A DNA stretch of 64,000 nt from Larix kaempferi. Lineage: Eukaryota > Streptophyta > Pinopsida > Pinales > Pinaceae. Shown in pieces: positions 24,901 through 34,048 of this stretch. The stretch spans positions 41,060,001-41,124,000 of the forward strand of contig BSBM01000486.1 of NCBI GenBank assembly GCA_027924585.1, given 5' to 3'. The position numbers and the translations under genes were made by a program. Below the pieces are notes generated by a model. That model was not told the DNA's origin. It saw only the letters and a list, made by a program, of their open reading frames with translations, and searched no databases. Position 1 is the first letter of the stretch; each line of letters starts with the position of its first letter.

Positions 24901-25173
24901 AGTGAAGGTGCGCTGTAAAAGCCGGAGGCGGATTGAGTCGTCCACTATGGAGTTGGAGGAACACCATAAATGGAAGGACATGATATGGTTCTGGGGGTCC
25001 TCACCTGCCTTACCCTCAAACTTAGGGATGTCGGAGGGGAGTTTGGTGGGCATGTGAGGCCACGCAGGATCATGTCTGATAGGGTCATTGGTGAGCCTGG
25101 CTAAATCTGGAAAGTTCAGACTTGCCATATATGGTAAGCTAGCAGATGTAGGGACTGGGACATGTCTAGTCAT
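18901..25173 (-). pseudogene. E1 Gag-Pol (Tat-like gypsy), one amber codon, C-terminus cut
   Basis: One frame of about 2,090 codons with a TAG at 21220-21222, where E2 has Trp (LTEWVSNPVPV). Gag homologous to E2 lies at residues 15-230, a Pro/Gln-rich linker follows, and a CCHC knuckle lies near 450 (CSICGVYGHYTHAC). The protease motif IIDEGASTCVMS is near 692, with two further CCHC motifs near 1009 and 1061. After the stop come RT (SFMDGFFGYNQIHI, catalytic VYLDD near 20870), RNase H, and integrase with an HHCC finger and catalytic core. In the core the second catalytic Asp is Asn (codon 19414-19416; E2 has TDHGSHF), so integrase should be inactive. The protein ends at DQAHDKT, losing about 50 C-terminal residues present in E2. 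Gag extends upstream of 25173. Confidence 0.93.
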
Positions 25174-25750
25174 GGTGGTATGGGGTCCAGCAGCACCTAA
25201 AGGTATGCTAGGTATGGAAGGTATATGTCCTCCAATAGGTGTGGTCTGGTAAGGGCCAGCGCTTCCTAGTGCAACATGGGTTACGCTAGGGTTCGGAATA
25301 GCAGTGGTGATTCATGGGATAGGGTTTGTGGAAACTAGATGGGGTGTGACCCCTATGTTGGGCATACCCATAACAGGTGGTGGCCCTGTGTTGGGCATTC
25401 CTAAATGTGGAGTGTCCGCCATATTAGGCATACCTAGGGGGGTAGGTGTTGCCATGGATGGTATTGCAGTAGAAGGTTCAGTAGACGTCTCTCCTATGGT
25501 GTTGGTAAAGAGTGGATCAAATGGTGTTCCAGACATAATGTTGGTTGGTGGTAACTCTGTGAGGTTTTCGGATTCTACCTCCAAATCAAATGTGAAGTGA
25601 GGTGTGTCAGAATCGGATGACTGTCTAGCTGATTGAAGATGTGTCGAATCAAGGGATAAGGCTCTGCGTCCGTGACGTGGAGAGCCAAGTGGACTAAACT
25701 CTGGGAGTTCGCCCTGTAGACGACGAAAGCGTCTAAAATTCTCAATGGTG
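25174..25750 (-). pseudogene. E1 Gag N-terminal extension with one stop
   Basis: The gag frame stays open upstream to about 25750 except for a TGA at 25312-25314. It is rich in Thr, Pro and GMPN repeats, like the N-terminus of E2 Gag (GMPDLN, GMPNLN). It begins around a basic NFRRFRRLQG segment. No certain ATG was identified. The low-complexity repeats make the start hard to place. Confidence 0.7.
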
Positions 25751-27060
25751 AGAATTAAGTTTTTTGTGTAAAAAATTTGTTTTAAGTATCAGGTGGTGAT
25801 ATATCTATAAAAGACTCAAAACCCTAATGCAACCAAGGGTGTAAGAAGGGGAGTGAAAAAGAAGGCTCTCAGGCCAAAAAATCAACCTCAAAAAAGGCAC
25901 TTATTCTAGCAGCTGTGCTACAATAAGTGGAGGAATGCAACAAGTGGTCAGAGTACCAACATGCAAACGGCTTCTATAAAAAATAGGTGTAACTAGACCA
26001 AGGGTGGGTTGAATCATGCAAACACCTAACTAAAAGTATTGTGACTCAAACAAACGATATCCTCTGCAAGGTGATGAAATCCAAGTCAGACAATATGAGT
26101 GTTGAGACAACGGCTAGATATCCCCCTACCGGGAGGGACACCGGGTAATCAATCCTAAAGACAGGCTACTAGGATACTCCGTTCATGACGCGTCGAGAAA
26201 AGGTAAATCTGCCGTTTGGTCCTTTGATCGCAATATCCCAATACAGGGATATCCCAAGAACTGCGAATGGTAGCCCTTCGGTTACTGAATGGATTTCGGT
26301 ATTCCACTTAGGCTTCCGGAACCATCCTCGCGACTTCAACCCTCCTAGGGGAGAGGCCTTCCCACAAACCGGTTGTGACCGCGCCAAAAAGTACTAAGAG
26401 ATTTTAGCTCCCTAATTGGACAACTTCTATGTCTCAGATGTAATAACTGAGGGGTGTTATTGGAACACCTATCCCCCCAATACTACCTAGCTACAAAAGT
26501 TCTTTTAGTGTTCCCCAAGTGGGGTTAAAAGTGTGTTTAAATTAGGGTACGTTTTAAGGCTTAATTCAATTAAGTGATCGAGTGAGTGCACGTGAGGTAT
26601 TGTAAACTGAACTTGAAAGAAGTAAATGCTTTATAGGAAATTTTCAAAAAAATAAAGGATCTTTCAAAAATAAAAAGCAAATATTTATGACTTCTTTCGA
26701 TAAGTGGAAACTAAATGCTTTGCAAAATTAACTCAAAAAACAAAGAATCTTTTGAATTCTGAAAGCAAATAATAGACTTCTTTAAAAGAAATAAATGGAT
26801 TTCTTTTTTCAAGGAAATTGCTAAGGGCAAGATTTTAAAGAAGTAAACAGGAAAAAATTTTAATCTAGATAAAAATGCAGAAATAAGTCTTTCTTTCACT
26901 TTCTTGAAAATTTTTAAAAAGATTTCTAGATATGCATTTTAAATAGTAAAATTTTTTTCAAAGCTGTAAAATATGCAGAATTTAATACTGTAAAAAATGT
27001 TCTATGGGCAGAAAGTACAGTAAAAATTAATTTTTAAAATCGGGATGGCCGAATGAAAAA
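25751..27060 (-). other. E1 gag leader (untranslated), inverted
   Basis: Non-coding sequence upstream of gag on the minus strand, comparable in position to the 1.6-kb leader of E2. Short inverted repeats occur, for example gatatccc motifs near 26235-26255. No PBS or LTR fragment was recognised, though a simple inversion would predict one near its far end. Confidence 0.55.
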
Positions 27061-27065
27061 ATCAA

Positions 27066-27450
27066 CAGCGCGGGTTTTGACAGAAAAGCCGCGATGGACC
27101 GCGCGGGTTTCTGTCGCACAGTCGCGATGGACCGCGCGGGATTTGGGCACACAGTCGCGATGTGCAGCGCGGAAAAAGTCCGCGAAGCCGCGATGTGCAG
27201 CGCGCAAATAGGACGCGAAGCCGCGGTGAACCTCGCGGAAAAGGGCCGCGCAGTCGCGATGTGCAGCGCGGTAAAAGACCGCGATGCCGCGATGTGCAGC
27301 GCGGAAACCAGCAGCAAAGCCGCGGTGAACCGCGCGGAAAAAGGGCCAAAAGCCGCGATGGACCGCGCGGAAAAAAGGCCGAAAGCCGCGATGGACCGCG
27401 CGACTGTCAGGCGAAAAACCGCGAGGCGAAAGCCGTGCACGGAAGCCGAA
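27066..27450. repeat. GC-rich palindromic tandem array 1 (33-bp period)
   Basis: About eleven degenerate 33-bp units, each pairing a cgcgatg-type half with an accgcgcgg or catcgcg half, so each can fold as a hairpin. The fixed 33-bp spacing keeps all frames open and gives 11-residue peptide repeats in several frames and on both strands. These are not real proteins. CpG content far exceeds the surrounding DNA. A similar array lies at 29930-30200. Confidence 0.85.
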
Positions 27451-27650
27451 AAACGAACCCGAAAATTGAGAATTCCGGGCTGTTAATGGGGCCAAATCTT
27501 AGAGCAGCAATGGATCTGCTGTCTAAGATGGCAGATCTATGGATCTAAAGGTTAAAAACTAATAAAAAACTAAGATTAAAAGCAAAACTAGAGATCTATT
27601 GTTCAAAACCAAACAAACTTATATATTTGTTTTTCTCTGCATGACCACAG

Positions 27651-28088
27651 ATGGAGCCTCTTCCACTCTGCCATGTCGGTTTCGCTGATGGTGCAAGCCG
27701 TTGGTCTCCTGATCTCGCCTCCGCAGCTTGGGTAATATACTCCCCTTCACATGAGTTAATTCACATTGAAGGAGTATGTTTAGGTGCCGCTACCAATAAT
27801 CAAGCTGAATACGATGCCGTGACCGGTCTCCTGGCCGCAGCTCTCCAAATGAGCATCCGTCACCTCAACGTTTTCTTGGACTCACAGCTCCTAGTTTCCC
27901 AGCTCAACAATGATTACCAGGTACGCGATCCCTGTCTTTTCAGAAAATTCCTCTGCACTAAACAAATGGTTAGACAGTTTGAATACATTTCATTCACACA
28001 TGTCACAAGACACCTCAACAGTGTAGCAGACAATATGGCCAACAATGTCCTCGACTGGCACACCAATCACATCATGTCATATCCATAA
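27651..28088 (+). CDS. Additional RNase H of E1 (archaeal-type fold), separate ORF
   Basis: 145 codons from ATG at 27651. It shows the four acidic active-site positions of type I RNase H in order: FADGAS, NNQAEYDAV, FLDSQLLVSQL and the C-terminal NSVADNMAN. This domain is distinct from the RNase H inside pol, and plant Tat-lineage gypsy elements are known to carry an additional archaeal-type RNase H. It should remove RNA from RNA:DNA hybrids during reverse transcription. The ATG follows a pyrimidine-rich tract ending in CAG (27641-27650). The same CAG|ATG arrangement occurs in E2, so the ORF may be expressed by splicing. It is intact, in the same orientation as the LTRs and opposite to gag-pol. 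Confidence 0.88.
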   Translation: MEPLPLCHVGFADGASRWSPDLASAAWVIYSPSHELIHIEGVCLGAATNNQAEYDAVTGLLAAALQMSIRHLNVFLDSQLLVSQLNNDYQVRDPCLFRKFLCTKQMVRQFEYISFTHVTRHLNSVADNMANNVLDWHTNHIMSYP

Positions 28089-28094
28089 ACAAAA

Positions 28095-28275
28095 TGCATC
28101 CACGTGCATAACATGTGCCTCCATGGGCATAAAAAAAATAACCAAATAATGCATCCACGTGCATAACATGTGCCTCCACGGGCATACATAAATATACAAA
28201 CATACTGCATCCACGTGCATAACATGTGCCTCCACGGGCATATACAAAAGACAAAGGTGCATCCACGTGCATACA
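28095..28275. repeat. Tandem repeat with CACGTG core between the convergent ORFs
   Basis: A 36-bp core starting tgcatccacgtgcataacat occurs at 28095, 28150, 28206 and partly at 28258, at 52-56 bp spacing. Each unit contains a palindromic CACGTG and an ACATGT. It lies between the stop of the RNase H ORF and the end of the antisense gene. An AT-rich (atatatcc)n tract follows to 28330. Confidence 0.88.
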
Positions 28276-28443
28276 CGACAATATATCCAAATATATATCC
28301 ACATATATATCCACATATATATATAAGCCAAATAGTCAACATGTCATAGGTGCCCTCAGCACCCGATATACAAAAAATACATCAATCGTACAAAAATGCC
28401 TCCCCATATGCTCATCAGCATTTGGGGGCAGATACACTATCAT

Positions 28444-29881
28444 CTACTCCTCACGATCCCTAGGCTCCTCCGGCCCCTCCTCCGCTGGCCCCGCCGGGTC
28501 ATGGCGAGCCCGAACTCTGCGCTCCTCTGGCGCCTCCTCCGCTGGCCCCGCTGGATTGTCCCGCAGACGTATCCTCCCCTGAGCCGGCCCTGCCGGATCA
28601 GCTCGTCTACCATCCCTGTGCCCCGCCACGAACACCGCTGTCCTCAATAGGAGCGACTGCCACTCAGGCGGCGCACCAAAACAACCCTGCAAAATATCCC
28701 GATCCAGGTCTCTCCAACCATCCTCGGGGAGTCCAGCTAGGATCCGGGCAAAGGTCTGTCTGACACCCTCTATGGCGTCATCGCTAGGGCCAACCCCTTG
28801 CCCACGAGCCGCAAATCCTCCACCACGTGGAGGCGGTACCGCTACGGGTGGATGGGCGACCACCATCGCCCGCCCCTGACGAGGCACGTAGTCGTCCGGT
28901 GGCACTGGACCCACATCTGCACAAAGCAAGTAAGCCATCACATACTATACAACAACAATCATCAATGATAAACCAAACAACATGTGATATAATATAAAAT
29001 AAAACACAAAACATACCGTCTAAACTCCAGGCCTGTCCTGGGGCACGAGGCATCTCGGGGTCGCCTCGGTAGTCCATGCCGGCATAAGGGTAGTCCTCAA
29101 TCAGTAGGGGCATCTGCTCCCACTGTTGATAAAAATTCTCCGTGAAGAAGCCGCGGACACCACCGCCACCACGAGGCATCATCTGTCCCCATCTCATCAT
29201 AGAGGCTCACTCACGAGACCAGCACGAATGGGTACCCGTGGCCGCAAGGTCAGCACCCGCTCGAAGAAAAAATAGCATAAAAATGAGGCATAACAAAACT
29301 CGCCTCCCTCTCTAATGGCCTTGTCCAGATCTCTCCGGACACCAGCCAGAAACATCTGCCCCCAGGCATAATAAGTACCCTGAAGAACATAGTCCACCAT
29401 CATCATCTGTCCCCCAGACATACGATGTGGCGCAGCAGCACCCAATACCCGTAGAACGCAGGCCCCAACAGCTCGCATATCCCACTCACGTAGGGATCGT
29501 AGACTAATAGAGCTGTTCTACAAAACAACATCATCCACACAGAAAGTCTGTAACAGGTCCTCCATATCTACACCTGGAGGCAACCTCGGCAAGATATCGC
29601 CCACCTCACCCAAACGAGGCAACCCAGTCAAAAAATAGACATCCGTGAGAGTGATCTCCAACCTCTCACCCCCAATGATAAATGCACCCTCCGCCGGCAC
29701 CCACCAACTCACAAGCTTGTTCAGGAGCCGTCTCACTGAATGAATAGGTGGGATCTGAGCGAACTTCAAAAGTCCGCTCATAGCTAGAGTCTGTCTCCCC
29801 CCAGGATCAGTCTCAATCCTCGCCATAAGATCATCATCGATCTCTCGCTCCCGCCATGAGGACAGTGGTCTCCTCAACATC
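28444..29881 (-). pseudogene. E1 antisense gene: plant mobile domain (PMD)-like protein
   Basis: ATG at 29878-29880, two bases inside a predicted exon. Residues 45-100 (LLNKLVSWWVPAEGAF, then ITLTDVYFLTGLPRLG) match the PMD/aminotransferase-like pattern. PMD proteins occur in plant transposable elements and in MAIN/MAIL-type host proteins. The frame continues through CYFFFERVLTLRPRV, passes an intron at 28917-29016, and ends in a charged tail at 28444. Two defects are seen: a TAG at 29518-29520 (after CVDDVVL) and a frame change near 29198. The E2 homologue shares the WREREx start, VEDIYFITGL, FFFERV, DDYPYEGIDYRG and the intron. The gene is convergent with the RNase H ORF. Its role is unknown; interference with or regulation of the element's sense transcript is possible. 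Confidence 0.72.
28917..29016 (-). other. Intron in the E1 antisense gene
   Basis: On the minus strand the donor is GACG|GTATGTTTTG and the acceptor TTTGTGCAG|ATGTGGG. The length is 100 bp and the sequence is AT-rich. Splicing keeps the frame and joins SLD to DVGP. E2 has a matching intron in the same phase at 62618-62720, which argues that the intron is real. Confidence 0.8.
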
Positions 29882-30296
29882 CTGCCAGAAAACAGAGGAA
29901 ATTTTTAGCCCTAGCATAAAAAAATTTGAAAAATCCCATCGCGGCTTTTACACAAAAAGCCGCGATGCCCATCGCGGCTTTTCCACCAAAAGTCGCGATG
30001 ACCATCGCGGGATCCATGCAAAAACCCGCGATGAACATCGCAGGTTTTGGCCGGACAGTCGCGATGAGCATCGCGACTATCCCCCATGAACTCGCGATGA
30101 ACATCGCGGGTTCCAACCTCACAGTCGCGATGAACATCGCGACTGTCAGCCTAAAAACCGCGCGGTTCATCGCGGGAACAGCCCCGAAACCCGCGATATT
30201 CCACGTTGGGGAGTCAACATGGAATTTCGCCGCCTTCGGGGGCCCGCCGCCAAACAAAAAAGACATAATTGACAAGGCTAAGGAAAATAGAGTTAC
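29882..30296 (-). other. Predicted 5' intron of the E1 antisense gene, containing array 2
   Basis: The minus-strand donor TTGCAG|GTAACTC (30296) and acceptor TTTTCTGGCAG|GATG (29882) define 415 bp. The acceptor lies one base before the start codon. E2 has TTTTCCTCTAG|GATAG at the same place. The intron holds the palindromic array at 29930-30200. Confidence 0.65.
29930..30200. repeat. GC-rich palindromic tandem array 2 (33-bp period)
   Basis: About eight 33-bp units of the form cgcgatgaacatcgcgg plus a variable 16-bp spacer. Each core is nearly self-complementary (cgcgatg...catcgcg), so the array can form serial hairpins. Closely related to array 1, including a shared ctgacagtcgcg segment on the minus strand. 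Confidence 0.88.
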
Positions 30297-30410
30297 CTGC
30301 AACTCGCTGAATCGAAAACCAACGGTGAAATCTCCCGGAAATCGATAAATAGCTCTGACAGCTCTATCAAACTCGCACGTAACAATGACAAGTCATTTGG
30401 GCCCCACGCC

Positions 30411-30420
30411 CTATTTATAG
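30411..30420 (-). promoter_or_regulatory. TATA box of the E1 antisense gene
   Basis: The minus strand reads CTATAAATAG, a full plant TATA consensus, about 115 bp upstream of the predicted first splice donor. A transcription start near 30385 would give a short non-coding first exon. It is independent of the LTR promoters. Confidence 0.65.
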
Positions 30421-32490
30421 AAATTCCACCAATTTTCAAACAACCATTGCGGGATCATACGAAGTCCATTTCTCAAACCGTTGGTACCGTTGGAATCAGC
30501 ACAGTAAGAACTTCATGCAGGTCTCTTCCTTTTCCCATTTTCATGGGGTCCATTTTTTGACCATTTTTTATGCCTCCCTCGTCACCTCGGTTTGCGTGCC
30601 ACATCGGCCGTTCTCCGTTTTCGACGTACCTTATATCGTCGGATTCAGTTTTCCGCGCTCGTGATGATGCTTGAGATCATTTCTCGCTTTCACCTCCCGA
30701 TTTTCAGGGCATTTTTTATGCCCCCCACATAGCCTCGGTTTGCGTGCCACATCGGCCGTTCTCCGTTTTCGACAATCCTTATGTCACCGGATCCAGTTTT
30801 CCGCACTGATGATGATGCTTGAGACCTTTTCTCGCCCTCATCAAACCATTTTTGTTCGGTATAATTTTACCCCTTTTTCGGGCCGAACAACCCCTTTTAC
30901 GAAAAAGGCACTTAGGGAGTTTCTGTTAAGCTCTTTTCTGACTCCTACAAACAATGAAAAGATTGCCGAGCAACCTTGTTTCCTTTCATGCTCGTTAAAT
31001 GTATCTGAAAGGGCATCTACCTGGTATAAGTTTACCCCTTTTCCGGACCTTGTAGACTAATTACGAAAAAGGTATACTCTAGTCACATCGGCTCGAAGAG
31101 TTCTCCATCCGCATCATTTTATGCTTTTTCGGGCCTTGGAGAATAAACTTACGAAAAAGAAACACCAATAGAGTCCACTTACCGTTTTCAGACTCTCTAA
31201 ATATGAAAGCAACCATGAGCATCAGCCGTCCTGGGCTCACAAAATCCACAGGACCGTACCATGTCAGAGCACACTTTTATCCCTTCTTGGAGCTCATTAA
31301 AACTACGAAGAAGGAATCAATGGTGCCTCTTGGCGCCACGACAGATCACATCTACTCATCAGGCAGCTTCCCCATTTTGGTCGCCTTTGTTCAGAGTATT
31401 CTGCAGTATGTCACCTCGATAATCCCTCGACGGCACCTATCAGCTCGTCCTCCCCCCCAGAGTCAATATATACCATTCAGTCAAAGCAATGATCCCCACA
31501 CCTACAAGTCAGTTCCCCACGCTGCCAGGTCAACCATGTCATCATGCTCTGAACAAAGGATGTTTGAGTCTACCCATTTTTGACCCAGTTATTTCCCATT
31601 CCCACAAGTATGTCAGTCCTACCATCAGTACTACAACACTTCAGTTTTACACCTCGTGCTCCTATCAAGGAAACATCATTGCCTTGTTAGTTGCTGGTCT
31701 CCCTCTGTCGACGACAACCACATTGATTCCAGAGGATAGACCTAGAGGTCCCTGTGTCTTGGACTCATCACCATTTATGATGAGTGCCTACGAATCATTT
31801 CGAGAGGAATCTTCAGTGCCTCTCCAAATGGTTGTTTCTCACAAGCTCGACTTCAACACCTTGATTGCATCGTTGAGACTCGCACAGGGTATTCGTCCGT
31901 TTCACTTATTAGTCGAAGACCCCGGATACCTCCTGACTCCTCCACATTTGAGAGTCTTCCTATGGATAACACTAGTTACACTTTTTCTATAGATATCCGG
32001 GTTGCGCATGGCGACAGTATTCAGATGTACCCCAGTTTCATACTCCCTTGAGTATACAGTTACATTATTTCTCAGAGATGACTCATAGTCTTTGAGTCCC
32101 TACAGATGTTGGACACCTTCAGTTTCAGCAGTTCCTCAGTTATTCCAGTGTATCAGTTATTGAGATCCGTTATGATCAGGAGTACATCCCAAAATAATGT
32201 CCCCCCCGGACCATTATGGTGTACCAGTAGATTCTTTATGTATTAGATCCCCCTTCTTGGGACTAATTGTTATGTATATGTCTTGATACGAGCATGGGAA
32301 TGCCCGCCTCGTCCATTATCAGAGATTATACCTCATTCATATTGAGGCCATGTAATATTTTTTGTTTCTTGCAGCTTCCAAGGGTCGTGGCTCCAGTCTC
32401 CAATCGGTCTCTTCTCCTTCCCAAACCCCTGAAAAAAGACAAAAGAACTATGATGTCTATCGGCCATACGATGAGCTCCTGCCCTCACAC
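30421..32490 (+). other. E1 3' non-coding region with internal repeats
   Basis: About 2 kb without a convincing gene. A segment of roughly 130 bp containing tttgcgtgccacatcggccg occurs twice (about 30563-30690 and 30712-30840). Three looser repeats pair ttttcgggcc with acgaaaaag (about 30870, 31030 and 31130) and could fold as hairpins. The first bases probably hold the promoter of the antisense gene. Plus-strand ORFs such as 31203-31583 and 31489-31992 show no family motif. Confidence 0.5.
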
Positions 32491-32504
32491 ATCAGGGGGC
32501 AATC
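32491..32504 (+). promoter_or_regulatory. E1 polypurine tract
   Basis: The sequence atcagggggcaatc lies directly before the 3' LTR. A G-run at this position is typical of Tat/Athila-type elements. It shows that E1's LTR frame is plus, opposite to its gag-pol. Confidence 0.75.
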
Positions 32505-33228
32505 TGTTAACACCTAAAAAGTGCTCACTAGCTCATTCCCTTATTCACATGACCCATTTGTCCACTTTTCCACCATCTGAGCCTCTGAAACCAACAAAAG
32601 GTCACCAAAAGACCTTAGTACACCCCTTTTTCCATTAAAAAAGATTATTTTTCCTGAAAAGCATAAAAAACCCTCAAAAAGGGTCCAAATTCCCAAAAAT
32701 ATTAAAAAGGGAATTAAAATATTATTTTTATTCAAAAAAGGAAAAAGGAGGGAAAAGTACCTAAACCATGTTGGTCAATACCATTTGGTTTCCACAAAAC
32801 CACAAATGGTATTCCCCACCACCAAAACCTATAAAAAGGTGGTAGGGGCTCCTCATTTCACATCCATCCATTATCTCATCCTTATGCTGCTGAAATCTCC
32901 CTTGAGCATTTTAGCCATTGAAGCAATCTTGGAGAAGGAGACCTCTTGGAGCTTGGAGCTACTCATCTTGGGAGTTGCTCAACATCAACCTTCACCATTG
33001 AAGGTATTATCGCAAGCACTTGCTTGCCCCCCATTTTTCAATACAAATTTATTCTTTAATATTTTCTTGTTCTTGTTTTTCAAATGTTTACATTATTTGC
33101 TTATATTCTTGCATAGATCCATGATTAGTTTTGTTTAGTTTAGTTTCTTGTTTTAATTCTATTGAAACTGCTGCTACTAGTTAGCAGGTGCCCATAGCAC
33201 TAAGCCTGGTTGCAAAACCGGGCCAACA
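32505..33228 (+). repeat. E1 3' LTR, complete
   Basis: 724 bp from TGTTAACACC to GGGCCAACA, with a TATA box at 32830-32837. It is followed by the target duplication gtcac (33229-33233). The first 651 bp match the 5' LTR with 3 differences (one c/a and two t/c). The last 73 bp are unique to this copy. Confidence 0.95.
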
Positions 33229-33440
33229 GTCACAATAGATTTTTGTTGTCCTTCATGTTTCTGTTGAAGACCTTCCAAAACTCTATGTAACCAGACTGCC
33301 TGACATGCCACTGATGTCACTGCTACATATTTTGCTTCTGCTAATGAAATAATCACAATGGGTTGCTTCTTGGATGCCCATGAAATCACCCCTAAAGTAG
33401 TAAATATTGCCGCTAGCTTTAGATTTAGCTTTAGTTCCAT
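33229..33440 (-). pseudogene. Copia RNase H, N-terminal part, split by element E1
   Basis: The minus-strand translation includes LGVISWASKKQPIV, SLAEAKYVAVTS and CQAVWLHRVLEGL, the copia RNase H core. It continues at 18252-18110 once E1 is removed. The upstream boundary near 33440 abuts another copia element. Confidence 0.88.
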
Positions 33441-33660
33441 TTTAGAAGTTCACTTCAATTGAGTTAATAAAGCATGCATGCAAAAGCTAGGTTATATTTT
33501 TAGGTTTTTCAATAAGTGTTTAAATACACCTCCAGAGTTTGATTGTAATTGCATCAGTTGATCTTCTATTTATCTCAATAAAGATTGAAGAGTCGTAGCT
33601 CATTTTGCATAATATTTATGTTTATTTATGCCTCCATCCTTCAAATTGTTATCAGAGCAT
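33441..33660 (+). repeat. 5' LTR remnant and primer-binding site of copia C
   Basis: AT-rich LTR sequence with a TATA-like taaataca (about 33521) and a leader with aataaaga. It is followed at about 33645-33656 by attgttatcaga, one base different from the usual TTGGTATCAGAGC. The LTR's left part is missing at the junction with the split copia RNase H. Confidence 0.6.
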
Positions 33661-33812
33661 TGGAGAAGATCGATCGGCACAAAGAAGATCTTGTGAGTGC
33701 AAGAGAAGCCGTAGCTTCGAAGAAATTGCAGGAAATTTTTGCACCCATCTTCTATAAGAAGGTGCGATAATCTTGGGAAAACTATCACAATAAAAAATTT
33801 CTTGAAATTTTC

Positions 33813-33990
33813 ACGCCCTCACCATACTCTAAGTAGTGAAAAATTTGGAGCTTTTCGCGCCCCTACCATACTCTAAGGCTTGAAAATATTGGAGTTTTTC
33901 GCACCCCTACCATACTCTAAGGCTTGAAAATATTGGATTTTTTCGCTCCCTAGCACACTTCCAAGGAGCGATATCTTTGGATTTTTTGCG
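33813..33990. repeat. 44-bp tandem repeat in the copia C leader
   Basis: Four diverging units at about 33813, 33857, 33901 and 33945, each containing a taccatactctaagg-type core and a tttttcg end. Untranslated leader between the PBS and gag. Confidence 0.8.
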
Positions 33991-34048
33991 TGGCATCCCA
34001 TTTGAGAAGCGCAAAAAGTTGAGTCTCAAAAAAATCTGCAGTAGGGTT

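Larger units (their letters stand above)
18253..33228 (+). mobile_element. Element E1: Tat/Ogre-like gypsy retrotransposon with inverted gag-pol
   Basis: A 14,976-bp insertion bounded by TG...CA ends and the duplication gtcac. Order on the plus strand: 5' LTR (missing its last 73 bp); gag-pol on the minus strand; leader with palindromic array; RNase H ORF on the plus strand; tandem repeats; antisense PMD-like gene; long 3' non-coding region; polypurine tract; 3' LTR. LTR polarity is fixed by the TATA box direction and the tract next to the 3' LTR, so the gag-pol block is reversed. E2 shows the uninverted order. The near-identical LTRs (3 differences in 651 bp by eye) imply a recent insertion. 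Confidence 0.88.

Noticed and set aside
27027-27548. Several overlapping Arg/Ala-rich ORFs on both strands
   Set aside because: They are translations of a 33-bp palindromic tandem repeat, open in several frames because the period is a multiple of three.
27480-27650. Search for the missing E1 LTR end and PBS, reversed, as proof of a simple inversion
   Set aside because: I could not find the 73-bp LTR end or a PBS string here, so a simple two-break inversion is not supported as such.
29197-29200. ATGA overlap in the antisense gene as translational coupling
   Set aside because: Coupled overlaps are a bacterial arrangement. In a plant gene this is more likely a frameshift in a damaged copy.
29930-30200. 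CRISPR-like array
   Set aside because: Palindromic repeats with spacers, but units are degenerate, spacers are related in composition and all context is plant retroelement. No cas-type gene is present.
29874-30348. Repetitive ORFs of 140 codons on both strands
   Set aside because: Same cause: the second 33-bp array, lying in a predicted intron.
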